Positions 17,219 through 26,370 of a stretch of DNA of 64,000 bases are shown in pieces; within the stretch, counting starts at the first letter, position 1, and the number at the start of each line of letters is the position of its first letter. Position numbers and translations under genes: made by a program. Source of the DNA: an uncultured Prevotellaceae bacterium. GTDB lineage: Bacteria > Bacteroidota > Bacteroidia > Bacteroidales > Bacteroidaceae. The notes beneath the pieces are model-generated. The model was not told the origin of the DNA, did no database searches, and was given only the letters and a program-made list of their open reading frames with translations. Where the stretch lies: NCBI GenBank assembly GCA_902778535.1, contig CACYYG010000006.1, positions 1 to 64,000 of the forward strand, written 5' to 3'.

Positions 17219-19131
17219 TATCGGCCCATCAACACGAGTAGAACGTTGATGTCGCTGGGACTGACGCCGGGGATCCTACTGGCCTGTGCCAGTGTCACAG
17301 GATCGATGGCAGTCAGTTTCTGTCGGGCTTCTGTACTGAGCGACTGTATCTCGTTATATTTGAAGTGGCCCTTGATGCGGATGTTCTCCAAGCGGTGCAT
17401 CTTCTCTGCCACGACACGCTCACGTTCGATGTAACCTTTGTATTTGATGCGAATCTCTGCAGCCTCGACAATCTCTTCTTTTCTGTTAGGAAGACGGTCG
17501 ATGCGGTTTTGCAATTCATCGATGAAAGGAGTGAGGCTCTTGATGCTGAGCTGCGGACGGGCTATGAGGTCGGCCAGCTTGACGCCAAATTGCAGTGGTG
17601 TAGTGCCGAGCTGCTCTAAAGCGTCATTGATAAGCTTGGGCTTGACAGGGTAGTTATAACAAAAGTCTTCGATTTCTTCGATGAATGACTTCTTCTGCAT
17701 CCACCACTCGTAGCGTTCTTTGGAAGCCAGTCCAAGTTGATAGGAGCGTTCTGTCAATCGACGGTCGGCATCGTCTTGCCTGAGTAAGATTCGGAATTCA
17801 GCACGTGAAGTGAACATCCGGTAAGGTTCGTCCACTCCTTTCGTCACCAAGTCATCTATTAAAACACCGATGTAAGCCTCGTCGCGATGTAATATAAATT
17901 CTTCGGTTCCAACGCATTTTAAAGCAGCGTTGACACCTGCCACCAGTCCTTGGCCTGCTGCCTCTTCATAACCAGTCGTTCCGTTCACCTGTCCGGCCAT
18001 AAATAGACCGTCAATAATCTTTGATTCCAACGTGTGTTTCAGTTGTGTTGGGTCAAAGAAATCATACTCTATGGCATAGCCCGGTCTGTAGACTTTCAAA
18101 TCACGGAATGCAGGAATGTGTCGCAGGGCTTCTATCTGCGTTTCCATGGGCAGTGAAGATGAGAAACCGTTCAGATACATCTCGTTGGTTTCCTCGCCCT
18201 CAGGTTCGAGGAAGAGCGGATGTTGTTCTCTATCGGGGAAGGTGACTAGCTTTGTCTCAATGGATGGACAGTAGCGCGGACCTATAGACTGTATTTGTCC
18301 GTTGTATAGTGGTGAATCTTTTAAGCCACTGCGCAACACGTCGTGCACGGCAGCATTGGTGTTGACAGTCCAGCAAGGAAGCTGCTTTAATTGATGTTTT
18401 TGTTGCGAAAATATCGGAACATACGAAAACATGTAGGGATGCTGTTCGCCTGGCTGTTCGTCAAGGAGGCTGAAGTCAACGCTTCGCTTGTCTATGCGAA
18501 CAGGTGTGCCCGTTTTCATACGGTTTGTTCGGATGCCGTGTCGTGTGATGCTTTCTGTGAGACCGCTTACCGCAGGTTCGGCAATGCGTCCGCCGGGAAT
18601 CATTTTCCTTCCTATGTGCAATAAGCCATTAAGGAAGGTACCGGCGGTGATGACGATGCAGCGGGCTAGAATTTCCGTGCCCCAAATGGTGCGCACGCCA
18701 GTGACGCGCTGTATAGGTGAAGTTGGTAAAGCCGGTTGGGCTGGTTCGGTGATGAGCTCACAGGCCTGATCCTGCCAAATGTCAAGGTTGGGCGTGTTGT
18801 CGAGCTGAGTGCGCCACTGCCAGATGAACTTTCCGCGGTCACACTGGGCGCGAGGGCTCCATACCGCAGGACCCTTGCCGACATTTAACATCCTGAATTG
18901 CAGGCTTGTAGCATCAGTGACAAGACCCGTCTGACCGCCAAGCGCATCAATTTCACGCACAATCTGGCCTTTGGCGATGCCGCCGATGGCTGGGTTGCAC
19001 GACATTTGAGCGATTTTGTTCATATCCATGGTCACCAGCAGCGTCTTTGCGCCCATATTCGCAGCAGCGCAAGCCGCCTCACAGCCTGCGTGTCCTCCGC
19101 CGATGACCACCACGTCGTATTTCAGCGTCAT
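17218..19131 (-). CDS. mnmG: tRNA uridine-5-carboxymethylaminomethyl modification enzyme
   Basis: 637 residues. The N-terminal FAD-binding Rossmann motif (VVVIGGGHAGCEAACAAANMG), the MNKIAQMSCNPAIGGIAKG block and a DEPYRMFTSRAEFRILLRQDDADRRL motif are diagnostic. With MnmE it installs the cmnm5 group at wobble U34 of several tRNAs. The C-terminal helical domain ends with SRIPGVSPSDINVLLV. The DJ-1 gene lies 16 bp upstream on the same strand, so the two may be co-transcribed. Confidence 0.97.
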   Translation of the reverse strand: MTLKYDVVVIGGGHAGCEAACAAANMGAKTLLVTMDMNKIAQMSCNPAIGGIAKGQIVREIDALGGQTGLVTDATSLQFRMLNVGKGPAVWSPRAQCDRGKFIWQWRTQLDNTPNLDIWQDQACELITEPAQPALPTSPIQRVTGVRTIWGTEILARCIVITAGTFLNGLLHIGRKMIPGGRIAEPAVSGLTESITRHGIRTNRMKTGTPVRIDKRSVDFSLLDEQPGEQHPYMFSYVPIFSQQKHQLKQLPCWTVNTNAAVHDVLRSGLKDSPLYNGQIQSIGPRYCPSIETKLVTFPDREQHPLFLEPEGEETNEMYLNGFSSSLPMETQIEALRHIPAFRDLKVYRPGYAIEYDFFDPTQLKHTLESKIIDGLFMAGQVNGTTGYEEAAGQGLVAGVNAALKCVGTEEFILHRDEAYIGVLIDDLVTKGVDEPYRMFTSRAEFRILLRQDDADRRLTERSYQLGLASKERYEWWMQKKSFIEEIEDFCYNYPVKPKLINDALEQLGTTPLQFGVKLADLIARPQLSIKSLTPFIDELQNRIDRLPNRKEEIVEAAEIRIKYKGYIERERVVAEKMHRLENIRIKGHFKYNEIQSLSTEARQKLTAIDPVTLAQASRIPGVSPSDINVLLVLMGR

Positions 19132-19147
19132 CGTTTCGCTTCTTTTC

Positions 19148-19714
19148 CTACCAGTTCATCAGGTGGGCATAGCGCATACCCGTGGCAACCTGTCGAGACG
19201 TTTCCTCGCCAGCCAGGATTTCCAGCAGCTTATAGGCGAAGGGGAAAGCTGCAGCGGGGCCTTCAGCCGTGATAAAGTGGCCGTCAACAGTGCACAGCTC
19301 GCCCGTATATTCGCCGCCCAGCAAATGCTCAAAGCCCGGATAGCATGTGGCACGCCGTCCGTTCAGCAATCCTAATTGTCCCAGCACCACGGCGGGAGCG
19401 GCGCAGATGGCTGCCGTGAGTTTGCCCTGTGCGCTATGACGTAGGAGCGCCTCTTTCAGTCCGTCGTGGTCGAAGAGATTGCTGGCGCCGGGCATTCCAC
19501 CAGGCAGAAGCAGGAGCGCGGCATCGTTGAGATCGACGTCGTCGAACAGGGTGTCGGCCACTATCTGCACGCCATGAGCCGATTCCACCACCTGTGAGTC
19601 GTCCATGACGCTCACTGTTACCACCTCTTGTCCGCCGCGCCTGAGCACATCGACAGGGATGAGGGCCTCGACATCTTCGAAGCCGTCAGCAAGAAAAACA
19701 TAAACTTTTGCCAT
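19148..19714 (-). CDS. DJ-1/PfpI family protein (YajL-like)
   Basis: 188 residues from the ATG at 19714. DJ-1 fold with the nucleophile-elbow cysteine in KLTAAICAAPAVV and the conserved Glu near FLADGFEDVEAL; also LLLPGGMPGASNL. Family members are implicated in protein or metabolite deglycation and stress protection; the activity here is not proven. The longer frame upstream crosses the promoter palindrome at 19733-19754 and is rejected. Promoter interleaved with that of nadK. Confidence 0.9.
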   Translation of the reverse strand: MAKVYVFLADGFEDVEALIPVDVLRRGGQEVVTVSVMDDSQVVESAHGVQIVADTLFDDVDLNDAALLLLPGGMPGASNLFDHDGLKEALLRHSAQGKLTAAICAAPAVVLGQLGLLNGRRATCYPGFEHLLGGEYTGELCTVDGHFITAEGPAAAFPFAYKLLEILAGEETSRQVATGMRYAHLMNW

Positions 19715-19732
19715 TGTTTCAGAATATTTTCG

Positions 19733-19740
19733 TATTTTTG
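19733..19740 (+). promoter_or_regulatory. -7 box (TATTTTTG) of nadK
   Basis: Plus-strand TAnnTTTG 51 bp before the nadK ATG. It forms the left half of a 22-bp near-palindrome whose right half is the opposing -7 box. Confidence 0.6.
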
Positions 19741-19746
19741 CAGCTG

Positions 19747-19754
19747 CAAATATA
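19747..19754 (-). promoter_or_regulatory. -7 box (TATATTTG) of the DJ-1/mnmG unit
   Basis: Minus-strand TAnnTTTG 32 bp before the DJ-1 ATG. It is separated from the nadK -7 box only by CAGCTG. Confidence 0.6.
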
Positions 19755-19791
19755 CAAAAAGTTTTTAAGACAGAAAAGAAAAAAGCAGAAT

Positions 19792-20730
19792 ATGTCATCC
19801 CAGACCCTCACTTTTGCCCTTTTCGGCAATGTCTACCAGCATGCGAAGAGTGCTGCCGTGCGCGATGTGCTGCTGTGCTTGCGCGAGCGCGGGGCGCATT
19901 TGATGATAGAGGAAGAGTATTACGATTTTCTGTGCTGTTCTGAGCTGCTGTCTACCGACGAGCTGACGAGGTCGTTACGCCTTGTCGGCCCGTCGGCTTC
20001 TGTTTCTACCTTTTCCGGCGGCGACTTTGAGGCCGACTTCGCCCTGTCGATGGGCGGCGACGGCACTTTGCTGAAGACAGCCAGTCTCGTGGGATCGCGA
20101 CAGACGCCCATTCTTGGCTTCAACATGGGCCGTTTGGGATTTCTGGCCGATGCCGGCACGCGTGACGTGGAGGCCACCATCGATGCCCTCTACCGCGGCG
20201 ACTACAGCATTGAAGACCGCGCCCTCATCCTTGTAGAGACAGCGGCCAACAGCAATGGTGCTGTCATCAACGAAAGTCCCTGTGCACTGAACGATGTGGC
20301 CATCCTCAAGCGCGACACCGCTTCGATGATCAGCATCCGCACAACAATCAACGGCGAATATCTGACGACTTACCAGGCTGATGGTCTTGTCGTGTCGACG
20401 CCGACCGGCTCTACTGCCTATTCGCTCAGCAACGGCGGCCCTATCATCGTGCCGCGCACCGGCGTGCTGCTGCTCACCGCCGTAGCGCCTCATTCGCTCA
20501 ACATCAGACCTATTGTCATCCCCGACAGCGCTGTAGTCGAACTGAATGTCAGCAGTCGCAGCCATACTTTTCTCGTAGCCGTCGATGGCCGCTCCACGAA
20601 GATGCCCGAAGGCACCGTCATCCGCTTGAGCCGTGCGCCTTACGTGGCGCGTGTGGTGAAACGTGCGTCCACCAACTTCTTCTCAACATTGCGCGAGAAG
20701 ATGATGTGGGGAGCAGACGGTAGACAATAA
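19792..20730 (+). CDS. nadK: NAD kinase
   Basis: 312 residues from the ATG at 19792; upstream in-frame codons lie in the promoter. The GGDGTLL motif (ALSMGGDGTLLKTA), GFNMGRLGFLAD, NDVAILKRD and the YQADGLVVSTPTGSTAYSLSNGGPI block are typical. It phosphorylates NAD to NADP. The gene at 20758 follows after a short TAACCGT-repeat spacer. Confidence 0.96.
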   Translation: MSSQTLTFALFGNVYQHAKSAAVRDVLLCLRERGAHLMIEEEYYDFLCCSELLSTDELTRSLRLVGPSASVSTFSGGDFEADFALSMGGDGTLLKTASLVGSRQTPILGFNMGRLGFLADAGTRDVEATIDALYRGDYSIEDRALILVETAANSNGAVINESPCALNDVAILKRDTASMISIRTTINGEYLTTYQADGLVVSTPTGSTAYSLSNGGPIIVPRTGVLLLTAVAPHSLNIRPIVIPDSAVVELNVSSRSHTFLVAVDGRSTKMPEGTVIRLSRAPYVARVVKRASTNFFSTLREKMMWGADGRQ

Positions 20731-20757
20731 CCGTTAACCGTTAACCAATAACCGTTG
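20728..20757 (+). repeat. TAACCGTT short repeat between nadK and the ABC exporter
   Basis: Three to four copies of a TAACCGTT-like 7-8-mer (taaccgttaaccgttaacc, then aataaccgttgg), ending at the start codon of the next gene. Confidence 0.7.
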
Positions 20758-22428
20758 GTGAAGATAAAAGAGATATTCAAGTTGCCGCAGAGCAAGTACA
20801 ACTGGCGCGAGATAGCGCGCTGGCTGTGGAAAGCGTTGCGCGGCAACCGGCTTCAGGCCACGCTTAATGCTTGTGTCGGTCTTTTCGGCGTAGGCCTCTC
20901 ACTGCTCACGGTGTGGGCGATGCAACGCGCCATCGATACAGCCTCCGGTGTGCGTTCCGGTTCCATCTACTGGGCCATTGGCATCATGGCTGCCATCATC
21001 CTGGCTGAGTTTGCCGTGGGTATCTCGCGTGTCTGGATCAGGAACATCCTTGGCATCAAGGCTCAGAACCGTATGCAGCAGCAGCTGGTGGCACGCATCC
21101 TGCGCCAGCAGTGGCAGGGTAGGGAAGCCATGCATTCCGGCGATATCATCAACCGTTTGGAGATGGATGTGAAGCAGGTGGTGACATTCCTTACCGAGAC
21201 GCTGCCGTCGGTGCTCTCCACGCTGGCCATGTTCTTCGGTGCGTTCTTCTATCTGTTGCGCATGGATACTTGGCTGGCGTGCATCACCATTGCCATCCTG
21301 CCTTTATTCGCCCTGCTCAGCCGTTTCTATATTTCCAACATGCGCTACTACTCCCGTCAGGTGCGTCAGACCGACAGTCAGATTCAGAGCCTGCTGACTG
21401 AGACGATGCAGCACCGTATGCTGGTGAAGACGATGGAGGCCGAGCCACAGATGCTCGACCGTCTGGAAGACAAGCAGTATACGCTGCGCGACTGGGTGAA
21501 GCGGCGCACATGGTTCAGCGTCATCAGCAATTTCTTCCTTAACTTCGGCTTCTCCGCCGGCTATCTCATTGCCTTTCTCTGGGGAGCACTGCGCCTGCAC
21601 GCCGGTACGCTGAGCTTTGGCGGCATGACGGCGTTCCTGCAGCTCGTCTATCGCATCCAGGGCCCCGCACGCGACATCACCCGTCTGGCACCCGCTTTCG
21701 TCAGCGTCTTTACTGCTGCCGAGCGACTGATGGAGCTTGACGAGAAACCCGCTGAAGAGCATGACGACCCGCATCCTGCACCCACGCCGTGCGGCATCCG
21801 TTTCCAGGATGTCACGTTCAATTATGGCGCCCCAGGTCAGAAACCGGCCCTGCTTCACGACAACTACGACTTCGCACCGGGCACGTGTACTGCCGTGATG
21901 GGTCCTACAGGCTCAGGCAAGACCACGCTCATCCGCCTGCTGCTCGCCCTGATACAGCCCACCGACGGACACATCTCTATTTATAGCGACGGGTGGCAGG
22001 AAGAGCTGAAGCCCTGCCACCGCTGTAACTTCGTCTATGTGCCACAGGGCAACACACTGCTCAGCGGCACGCTGCGCCAGAACCTGCTGCTGGCCAACCC
22101 CGATGCCACCGACGAGCAGATGAGCGAGGCCCTGCGAATGGCCTGCGCCGACTTTGTGTTCGACCTGCCCGAAGGCATCGACACCGAGTTCTCGGAGCAG
22201 GGTGGGGGACTGAGCGAGGGACAGGCACAGCGTCTGGCCATAGCGCGTGCCCTGCTGCGCCCAGGCAGCATCATCCTTTTAGACGAGGCCACGAGCGCCC
22301 TCGACGCCGACACCGAGCGCCGCGTACTCCACAACCTGCTGGATGCCCAGCAGCGCACCGTCATCATCGTCACCCACCGCATGGCCGCCGTCGACTACTG
22401 CACGCAAGTGGTGAATATCGGCAGCTAA
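20758..22428 (+). CDS. ABC exporter, fused membrane and ATPase domains
   Basis: About 556 residues. The six-helix type-1 exporter membrane domain (about 1-310) and the ATPase with Walker A (MGPTGSGKTTL), signature (GLSEGQAQRLAIARALL) and Walker B (SIILLDEATSALD) lie in one chain; it should act as a dimer. Substrate unknown. The start codon is not ATG: the frame opens TTG-GTG-AAG at 20755, and GTG at 20758 is chosen provisionally. No TAnnTTTG box lies between it and nadK, so it is probably co-transcribed with nadK. Confidence 0.88.
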   Translation: MKIKEIFKLPQSKYNWREIARWLWKALRGNRLQATLNACVGLFGVGLSLLTVWAMQRAIDTASGVRSGSIYWAIGIMAAIILAEFAVGISRVWIRNILGIKAQNRMQQQLVARILRQQWQGREAMHSGDIINRLEMDVKQVVTFLTETLPSVLSTLAMFFGAFFYLLRMDTWLACITIAILPLFALLSRFYISNMRYYSRQVRQTDSQIQSLLTETMQHRMLVKTMEAEPQMLDRLEDKQYTLRDWVKRRTWFSVISNFFLNFGFSAGYLIAFLWGALRLHAGTLSFGGMTAFLQLVYRIQGPARDITRLAPAFVSVFTAAERLMELDEKPAEEHDDPHPAPTPCGIRFQDVTFNYGAPGQKPALLHDNYDFAPGTCTAVMGPTGSGKTTLIRLLLALIQPTDGHISIYSDGWQEELKPCHRCNFVYVPQGNTLLSGTLRQNLLLANPDATDEQMSEALRMACADFVFDLPEGIDTEFSEQGGGLSEGQAQRLAIARALLRPGSIILLDEATSALDADTERRVLHNLLDAQQRTVIIVTHRMAAVDYCTQVVNIGS

Positions 22429-22523
22429 TAAACAGTAAAAAAGAGACATAAAACATTTTCCTCCTATGAACCGAGTGTTATTGATCAACTTTATCCGATA
22501 AACCATCAACCACGTCTATTGAC

Positions 22524-23765
22524 ATGAAACGCTACTGTCTGCTAACTCTTTTCATCACCGCCCTGACATGCCTGTACACACCGCACGTCACGGCCCAGAC
22601 ATTCTACATCTGTCAGGAAAAAAATACCGCCACCACCAGCCTGCTGAGCTTCTCGTCGGGCTCGTTCGAGGCGGCGGCCATCGACAGCATCACCCTCACG
22701 CCACCCGCAGGCCAGCGTTTTGTGGGCGGCGACGTGTCGATGCTGGCGAAATACGAGGCGCAGGGTGCGCAGTATAAGGACATAGACGGCAAGCCCGTCA
22801 GCGATGTGCTCGCCTTCCTCAAGGAGCAGGGGTGGAACACCATGCGCGTGCGCCTGTTCGTCGACCCCTCGAAGGACAGCGACAAAGCCGTCATTCAGGA
22901 TCTGGACTACGTCATAGCCATGGGCAAGCGCATCAAGGCGGCAGGCCTCCTGTTCATGCTCGACTTCCACTACAGCGACACGTGGGCCGACCCCGCCAAG
23001 CAGTGGACGCCCGACAGCTGGAAGGACTTCGCCGACGAGCAGCTGCAGTCGAAGCTCTACGACTACACCCGCGACTGTCTGCGCCAGCTGAACGCCGCCG
23101 GGGCCTCACCCGACTTCATCCAGACGGGCAACGAAATCAGCTACGGCATGCTGTGGGGCACGCAGGCCGCCGTAGGCAACAGCCAGGTCAACCGCTGCTA
23201 CACCAACAGCCCGCAGGCCAACTGGAACCGCTTCTTCGCCCTGCTGCGCCAGGCCACGAAAGCCTGCCGCGAGGAGTGCCCCCGCGCACAGATCATCATC
23301 CACAGCGAGCGTGCTGCCCGCCCGTCGGTGCTCACCGACTATTTCGACCGCCTGAAGGCCGCCAGCATCGACTACGACATCATCGGCTTGAGCTATTACT
23401 CCTACTTCCACGGCAAGATGAACATCCTCGACACTGCCCTGCAGCAGCTCACGGCCAAGAACTACGGCAAGCCGATTCAGATAGTAGAGATGGGCTATCC
23501 CTCGCAGTGGGCCGTGCCAGGCTCCACCGTCGACTACAGCGCCACCTACCCGCTCAGCGCCGACGGACAGAAGCAGTATGTCGACGACCTTATCATGCTG
23601 CTGAAGAAATACCCGCAGGTGAACGGACTCAGCTGGTGGTATGCCGAAGCTAATGCCTACGGCTGCAGCGGCGACCTGAAGAACGGCTGGTATAACGCCT
23701 CACTCTTCGACAACAACACAGGCCGCGCTCTGAAGGCACTCTACGAGATGCAGCACTTCAAATAG
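22524..23765 (+). CDS. Secreted endo-beta-1,4-galactanase (GH53)
   Basis: 413 residues. A signal peptide (about 1-25, ending VTAQ) is followed by a short N-terminal extension and a GH53 TIM barrel from GGDVSMLAKYEAQG. Key motifs are NTMRVRLFVDP, LDFHYSDTWADPAKQ, the acid/base Glu204 in QTGNEISYG and the nucleophile Glu322 in IVEMGYP. GH53 enzymes cut beta-1,4-galactan side chains of pectin. It is a stand-alone gene rather than part of a SusCD locus, with a clear terminator after it. Confidence 0.92.
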   Translation: MKRYCLLTLFITALTCLYTPHVTAQTFYICQEKNTATTSLLSFSSGSFEAAAIDSITLTPPAGQRFVGGDVSMLAKYEAQGAQYKDIDGKPVSDVLAFLKEQGWNTMRVRLFVDPSKDSDKAVIQDLDYVIAMGKRIKAAGLLFMLDFHYSDTWADPAKQWTPDSWKDFADEQLQSKLYDYTRDCLRQLNAAGASPDFIQTGNEISYGMLWGTQAAVGNSQVNRCYTNSPQANWNRFFALLRQATKACREECPRAQIIIHSERAARPSVLTDYFDRLKAASIDYDIIGLSYYSYFHGKMNILDTALQQLTAKNYGKPIQIVEMGYPSQWAVPGSTVDYSATYPLSADGQKQYVDDLIMLLKKYPQVNGLSWWYAEANAYGCSGDLKNGWYNASLFDNNTGRALKALYEMQHFK

Positions 23766-23825
23766 ACTGTTCACAAACAGGGCCTCTATCCTGAATGATT
23801 CATAAAACACTTTTATTTCAACATC

Positions 23826-23873
23826 GAAAACCACGAAAGCAACTAATACCTGTTCGTGGTTTTCGGGTTTTTT
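23826..23873 (+). terminator. Terminator after the GH53 gene
   Basis: Inverted repeat GAAAACCACGAA / TTCGTGGTTTTC with a 15-nt loop, followed by GGGTTTTTT. Confidence 0.8.
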
Positions 23874-23884
23874 AGATGTGATGT

Positions 23885-24250
23885 CTAGATGTGATGAAAT
23901 CGTGACTATCTCCTTCAAAAATGTAAAGAAATTTTATTCCGATTTCTTTACAAATGAAATTCGTGAAATAGAAGCGGGAAGACTGTGTTTTGCGGTCTGA
24001 CGGTCATCGGATGAGCATGAGTGTGGCTCAAAAAATGCACACCTGTATGGACTTTGTGCAGCTTTTCAGCCTCTGAAAGGGCCAATTTTTGCTCCAGAAC
24101 GGCATGTTTTTGCTCAAAAAGATGGTCCGCGTGAAAAAAAGGCATTGACTTTTCGCGTTTTTTTCAGCAAATCGTCCTGTCGTGAATTCTGAGCCATTCT
24201 CAGCATCGTTGAGACCTGTTTTTCCGTCACTTTTGTAAAAATTTTTTACT
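23885..24250 (-). repeat. Non-coding dispersed repeat (family R), copy 3, inverted and internally deleted
   Basis: The reverse complement aligns with 14247-14705 over nearly its whole length (shared acaggtctcaacgatgctga, ttctggagcaaaaattg, cacactcatgctcatccga). It lacks about 110 bp between gcgaaaa and gtcaatgcc, apparently a deletion between short GAAAA repeats. Confidence 0.85.
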
Positions 24251-24387
24251 CATCCTGACTGATTCTTGAATAATATAGGTTAAGGGGAAAGAATACATTT
24301 TTTTAATACTTTCCCGTACAAGATTTTTGCTGTTTCCGTTCTATTGACAGAAACGTACAGGAAAATAAAGCAAAAAACAACTGAAAC

Positions 24388-24534
24388 ATGAAATAGTATT
24401 TGTTCTTTTTGGCAGCCGCCGTGCTGAGCAGTGCCGTGCTGTCGTGCTCATCGGATGATGAGGAGGAGAACAAGGACGAGACCAAGCAAGTGGTGAACAT
24501 GCCGTCGAAACCCGAGCCCGTGGTGCTGACGGCA
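24388..24534 (+). pseudogene. Truncated duplicate of the serpin gene 5' end
   Basis: The DNA from about 24300 to 24534 is a diverged copy of the upstream region and first 50 or so codons of the serpin gene at 27123 (shared ggcagccg.cgtgctgagca and tcgtgctcatcggatgatga). The third codon is TAG instead of AAG, and similarity stops at GACGGCA, just before the LytTR gene stop codon at 24542. The encoded lipoprotein signal (LSSAVLSCSSDDEE) is still legible. It is a dead partial copy. Confidence 0.88.
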
Positions 24535-24541
24535 TGATGCA

Positions 24542-25282
24542 TCATCGTTCCAATGGTGTACTTTTCTTGTCTATTGAGCGGGTTCCAAGCAGCTGGTTGA
24601 AAACCTGCCGGTAGCCGTCGGGGATATGGATGATTTCCTCTCCTATATAGACACAATCGTTGCGATCAACTTTTTGAATTTTGTCAACTGCCACAATATA
24701 GGAACGGTGAATGCGCAAGAATTTGTCAGCCGGCAACATCTCCTCAACAGCCTTCATGGTCAGATGAGATATCAGCGGCTTTTTCTCACCGTCAAGATAG
24801 AACAGTACATAATCTTTCATGCCGTTGACATAGATAATCTGATCAATAGCGATATTACGCCATTCACCATCTACACGTATGAAAAACGTGTTTGGCTGTT
24901 GAGGCTGAGTGGCAGCCGGTGGCTGATGTGATTTTTTAGCTTTCTCAACGGCAGCAAGGAATTTGTTATATCGGACAGGCTTTAAAAGGAAGTCAAGGGC
25001 TTCCACCTCATAACTCTCGAAGGCATATTCCTTGAAGGCTGTGGCAAAGACAACACGTGTTTGTTCTGGCAGACTATGTGCCAACTCCATGCCGTCGATA
25101 TTGGGCATTTGTATGTCGAGAAACACCAAGTCGGGTTTCTGCTCCTTGATAGCGTTGATGGCTGTAATGGAGTCGGTATATGAAGCCATCAGCTGCAGGT
25201 CGGGCGTCTTTTCCACATACGATTCCAGCAGGCGTACTGCCAATGGTTCGTCGTCGACAATCATACAGGTGAGCGGTTTCAT
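24542..25282 (-). CDS. LytTR-family response regulator
   Basis: 246 residues. Receiver domain (1-115) with MIVDDEPLAVRLL, the phospho-acceptor Asp in LVFLDIQMPNIDGMEL, Thr in FATAFKEYA and Lys in FLLKPV, then a linker and a LytTR DNA-binding domain (about 140-240: YVNGMKDYVLFYL, FLRIHRSYIV). The start overlaps the kinase stop (ATGA, 25279-25282). A likely target is the gene at 26371-26736, whose promoter carries two direct repeats 22 bp apart, the usual LytTR spacing. Confidence 0.94.
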   Translation of the reverse strand: MKPLTCMIVDDEPLAVRLLESYVEKTPDLQLMASYTDSITAINAIKEQKPDLVFLDIQMPNIDGMELAHSLPEQTRVVFATAFKEYAFESYEVEALDFLLKPVRYNKFLAAVEKAKKSHQPPAATQPQQPNTFFIRVDGEWRNIAIDQIIYVNGMKDYVLFYLDGEKKPLISHLTMKAVEEMLPADKFLRIHRSYIVAVDKIQKVDRNDCVYIGEEIIHIPDGYRQVFNQLLGTRSIDKKSTPLER

Positions 25283-26283
25283 AGGCGGATGGAGATTTTA
25301 ACGTGATAGACGTTTTCAGTAGTAATGGCCTGTTCCCACGTATAGCAGCCAGGATAGAGCAAATCCAGACGGCGACGGGTGTTTTCAAGTCCGATGCCCG
25401 AGCCGCTGCGGTCTTTGGTAGGCTTGGGATTATTGGTGTTGTCGCAGACGAAGACGAGCGTGTCGTCCTGCTGCTCCAAACGAATGTTGATAGAAGCAGG
25501 TTCATTGCTGTTCATACCGTGTTTAAAGGCATTCTCAACGAGTGAGATGAAAAGCAAGGGAGCTATCTCTGATTGTGCATTGTGAATGGTGAACTGCGCA
25601 TCGACCTTGGTCATTTCATTGCAGCGCAGTTTCATCAGTTCGATGTAGTTACGCATAAATTCCACTTCCCCGTCAAGTCGCACTTTGGGCTTGTTGGTCT
25701 CGTACATAGCATAGCGCAGTAGGTCGCTCAGTTGCATGATGGCCTCTTGCGTCTCGTCAGCGTCTATTTGGGCAAGGCTCGAAATGTTGTTGAGCGTGTT
25801 AAACAGGAAGTGCGGATTGATTTGATTCTTCAGCCAAGCCAGCTCTGCCTCTACTTCTTTCTGCCTGCGCTCGCTCCGTCGCATCATGTAACGGATGCTC
25901 AATGCAATGCCGATGGCCATTACACTGAGCAGAAGGGAGATGATCAGAAACAGCGAATAGCCTGCACGGAAGTAATCAGGCAAGGTGTTGATGTCATTGT
26001 TTATAAGGTGCAGATTGCTGATGATGAGCAGCAATACATTCGCTACTCCAAACAGCCAGAAACGATGACGAACCCATAGCAGCGGGACAAACAGGTAGAA
26101 GTTGACGAGATAGACACCCATAGCCGGAGCCAGCCAGTAGAAAGCTATCCACATAGATTCTACTACCAGCCTGCTGTCGCCGCTACTGATGTAGCTGATG
26201 AGTGCCGGCGAGAGCATGATGAGCGACAGCAGCAGCACTTGAGCCACCAATAGCCAGATGTCTTTTGGCTGCATTTTCTTCAT
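25279..26283 (-). CDS. LytS/YehU-type sensor histidine kinase
   Basis: 334 residues. About four transmembrane helices (residues 10-130) with no obvious extracellular sensor domain, then the His_kinase motif with the phospho-His (LKNQINPHFLFNTLNNISSLAQ) and a HATPase with GSGIGLENTRRRLDLLY. It should phosphorylate the adjacent LytTR regulator. The -7 box at 26288-26295 ends only 4 bp before this ATG, so translation is either leaderless or begins at the second ATG (26274, MQPKD). Confidence 0.93.
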   Translation of the reverse strand: MKKMQPKDIWLLVAQVLLLSLIMLSPALISYISSGDSRLVVESMWIAFYWLAPAMGVYLVNFYLFVPLLWVRHRFWLFGVANVLLLIISNLHLINNDINTLPDYFRAGYSLFLIISLLLSVMAIGIALSIRYMMRRSERRQKEVEAELAWLKNQINPHFLFNTLNNISSLAQIDADETQEAIMQLSDLLRYAMYETNKPKVRLDGEVEFMRNYIELMKLRCNEMTKVDAQFTIHNAQSEIAPLLFISLVENAFKHGMNSNEPASINIRLEQQDDTLVFVCDNTNNPKPTKDRSGSGIGLENTRRRLDLLYPGCYTWEQAITTENVYHVKISIRL

Positions 26284-26287
26284 ACTG

Positions 26288-26295
26288 CAAAATTA
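26288..26295 (-). promoter_or_regulatory. -7 box (TAATTTTG) of the LytTR two-component operon
   Basis: Exact TAnnTTTG on the minus strand, immediately before the kinase start codon. Confidence 0.65.
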
Positions 26296-26318
26296 CGCAT
26301 AATTATTGAAATGACAAA

Positions 26319-26351
26319 ATCTCTCCTGCAAAAACGCCATGCAGGAGAGAT
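26319..26351 (-). terminator. Terminator after the small secreted protein gene
   Basis: Perfect ATCTCTCCTGC / GCAGGAGAGAT stem with an 11-nt loop, followed on the minus strand by TTTTG. It separates 26371-26736 from the kinase gene. Confidence 0.8.
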
Positions 26352-26370
26352 ATTAGGTTGCAAGGGATGG

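Noticed and set aside
19715-19798. 28-residue N-terminal extension of the DJ-1 protein
   Set aside because: It would be encoded across the divergent promoter palindrome; family similarity starts at the ATG at 19714.
22832-23653. 273-residue frame inside the GH53 gene
   Set aside because: It is an out-of-frame shadow of a GC-rich gene, rich in Arg/His/Pro, with no family match; the GH53 motifs are in the other frame.
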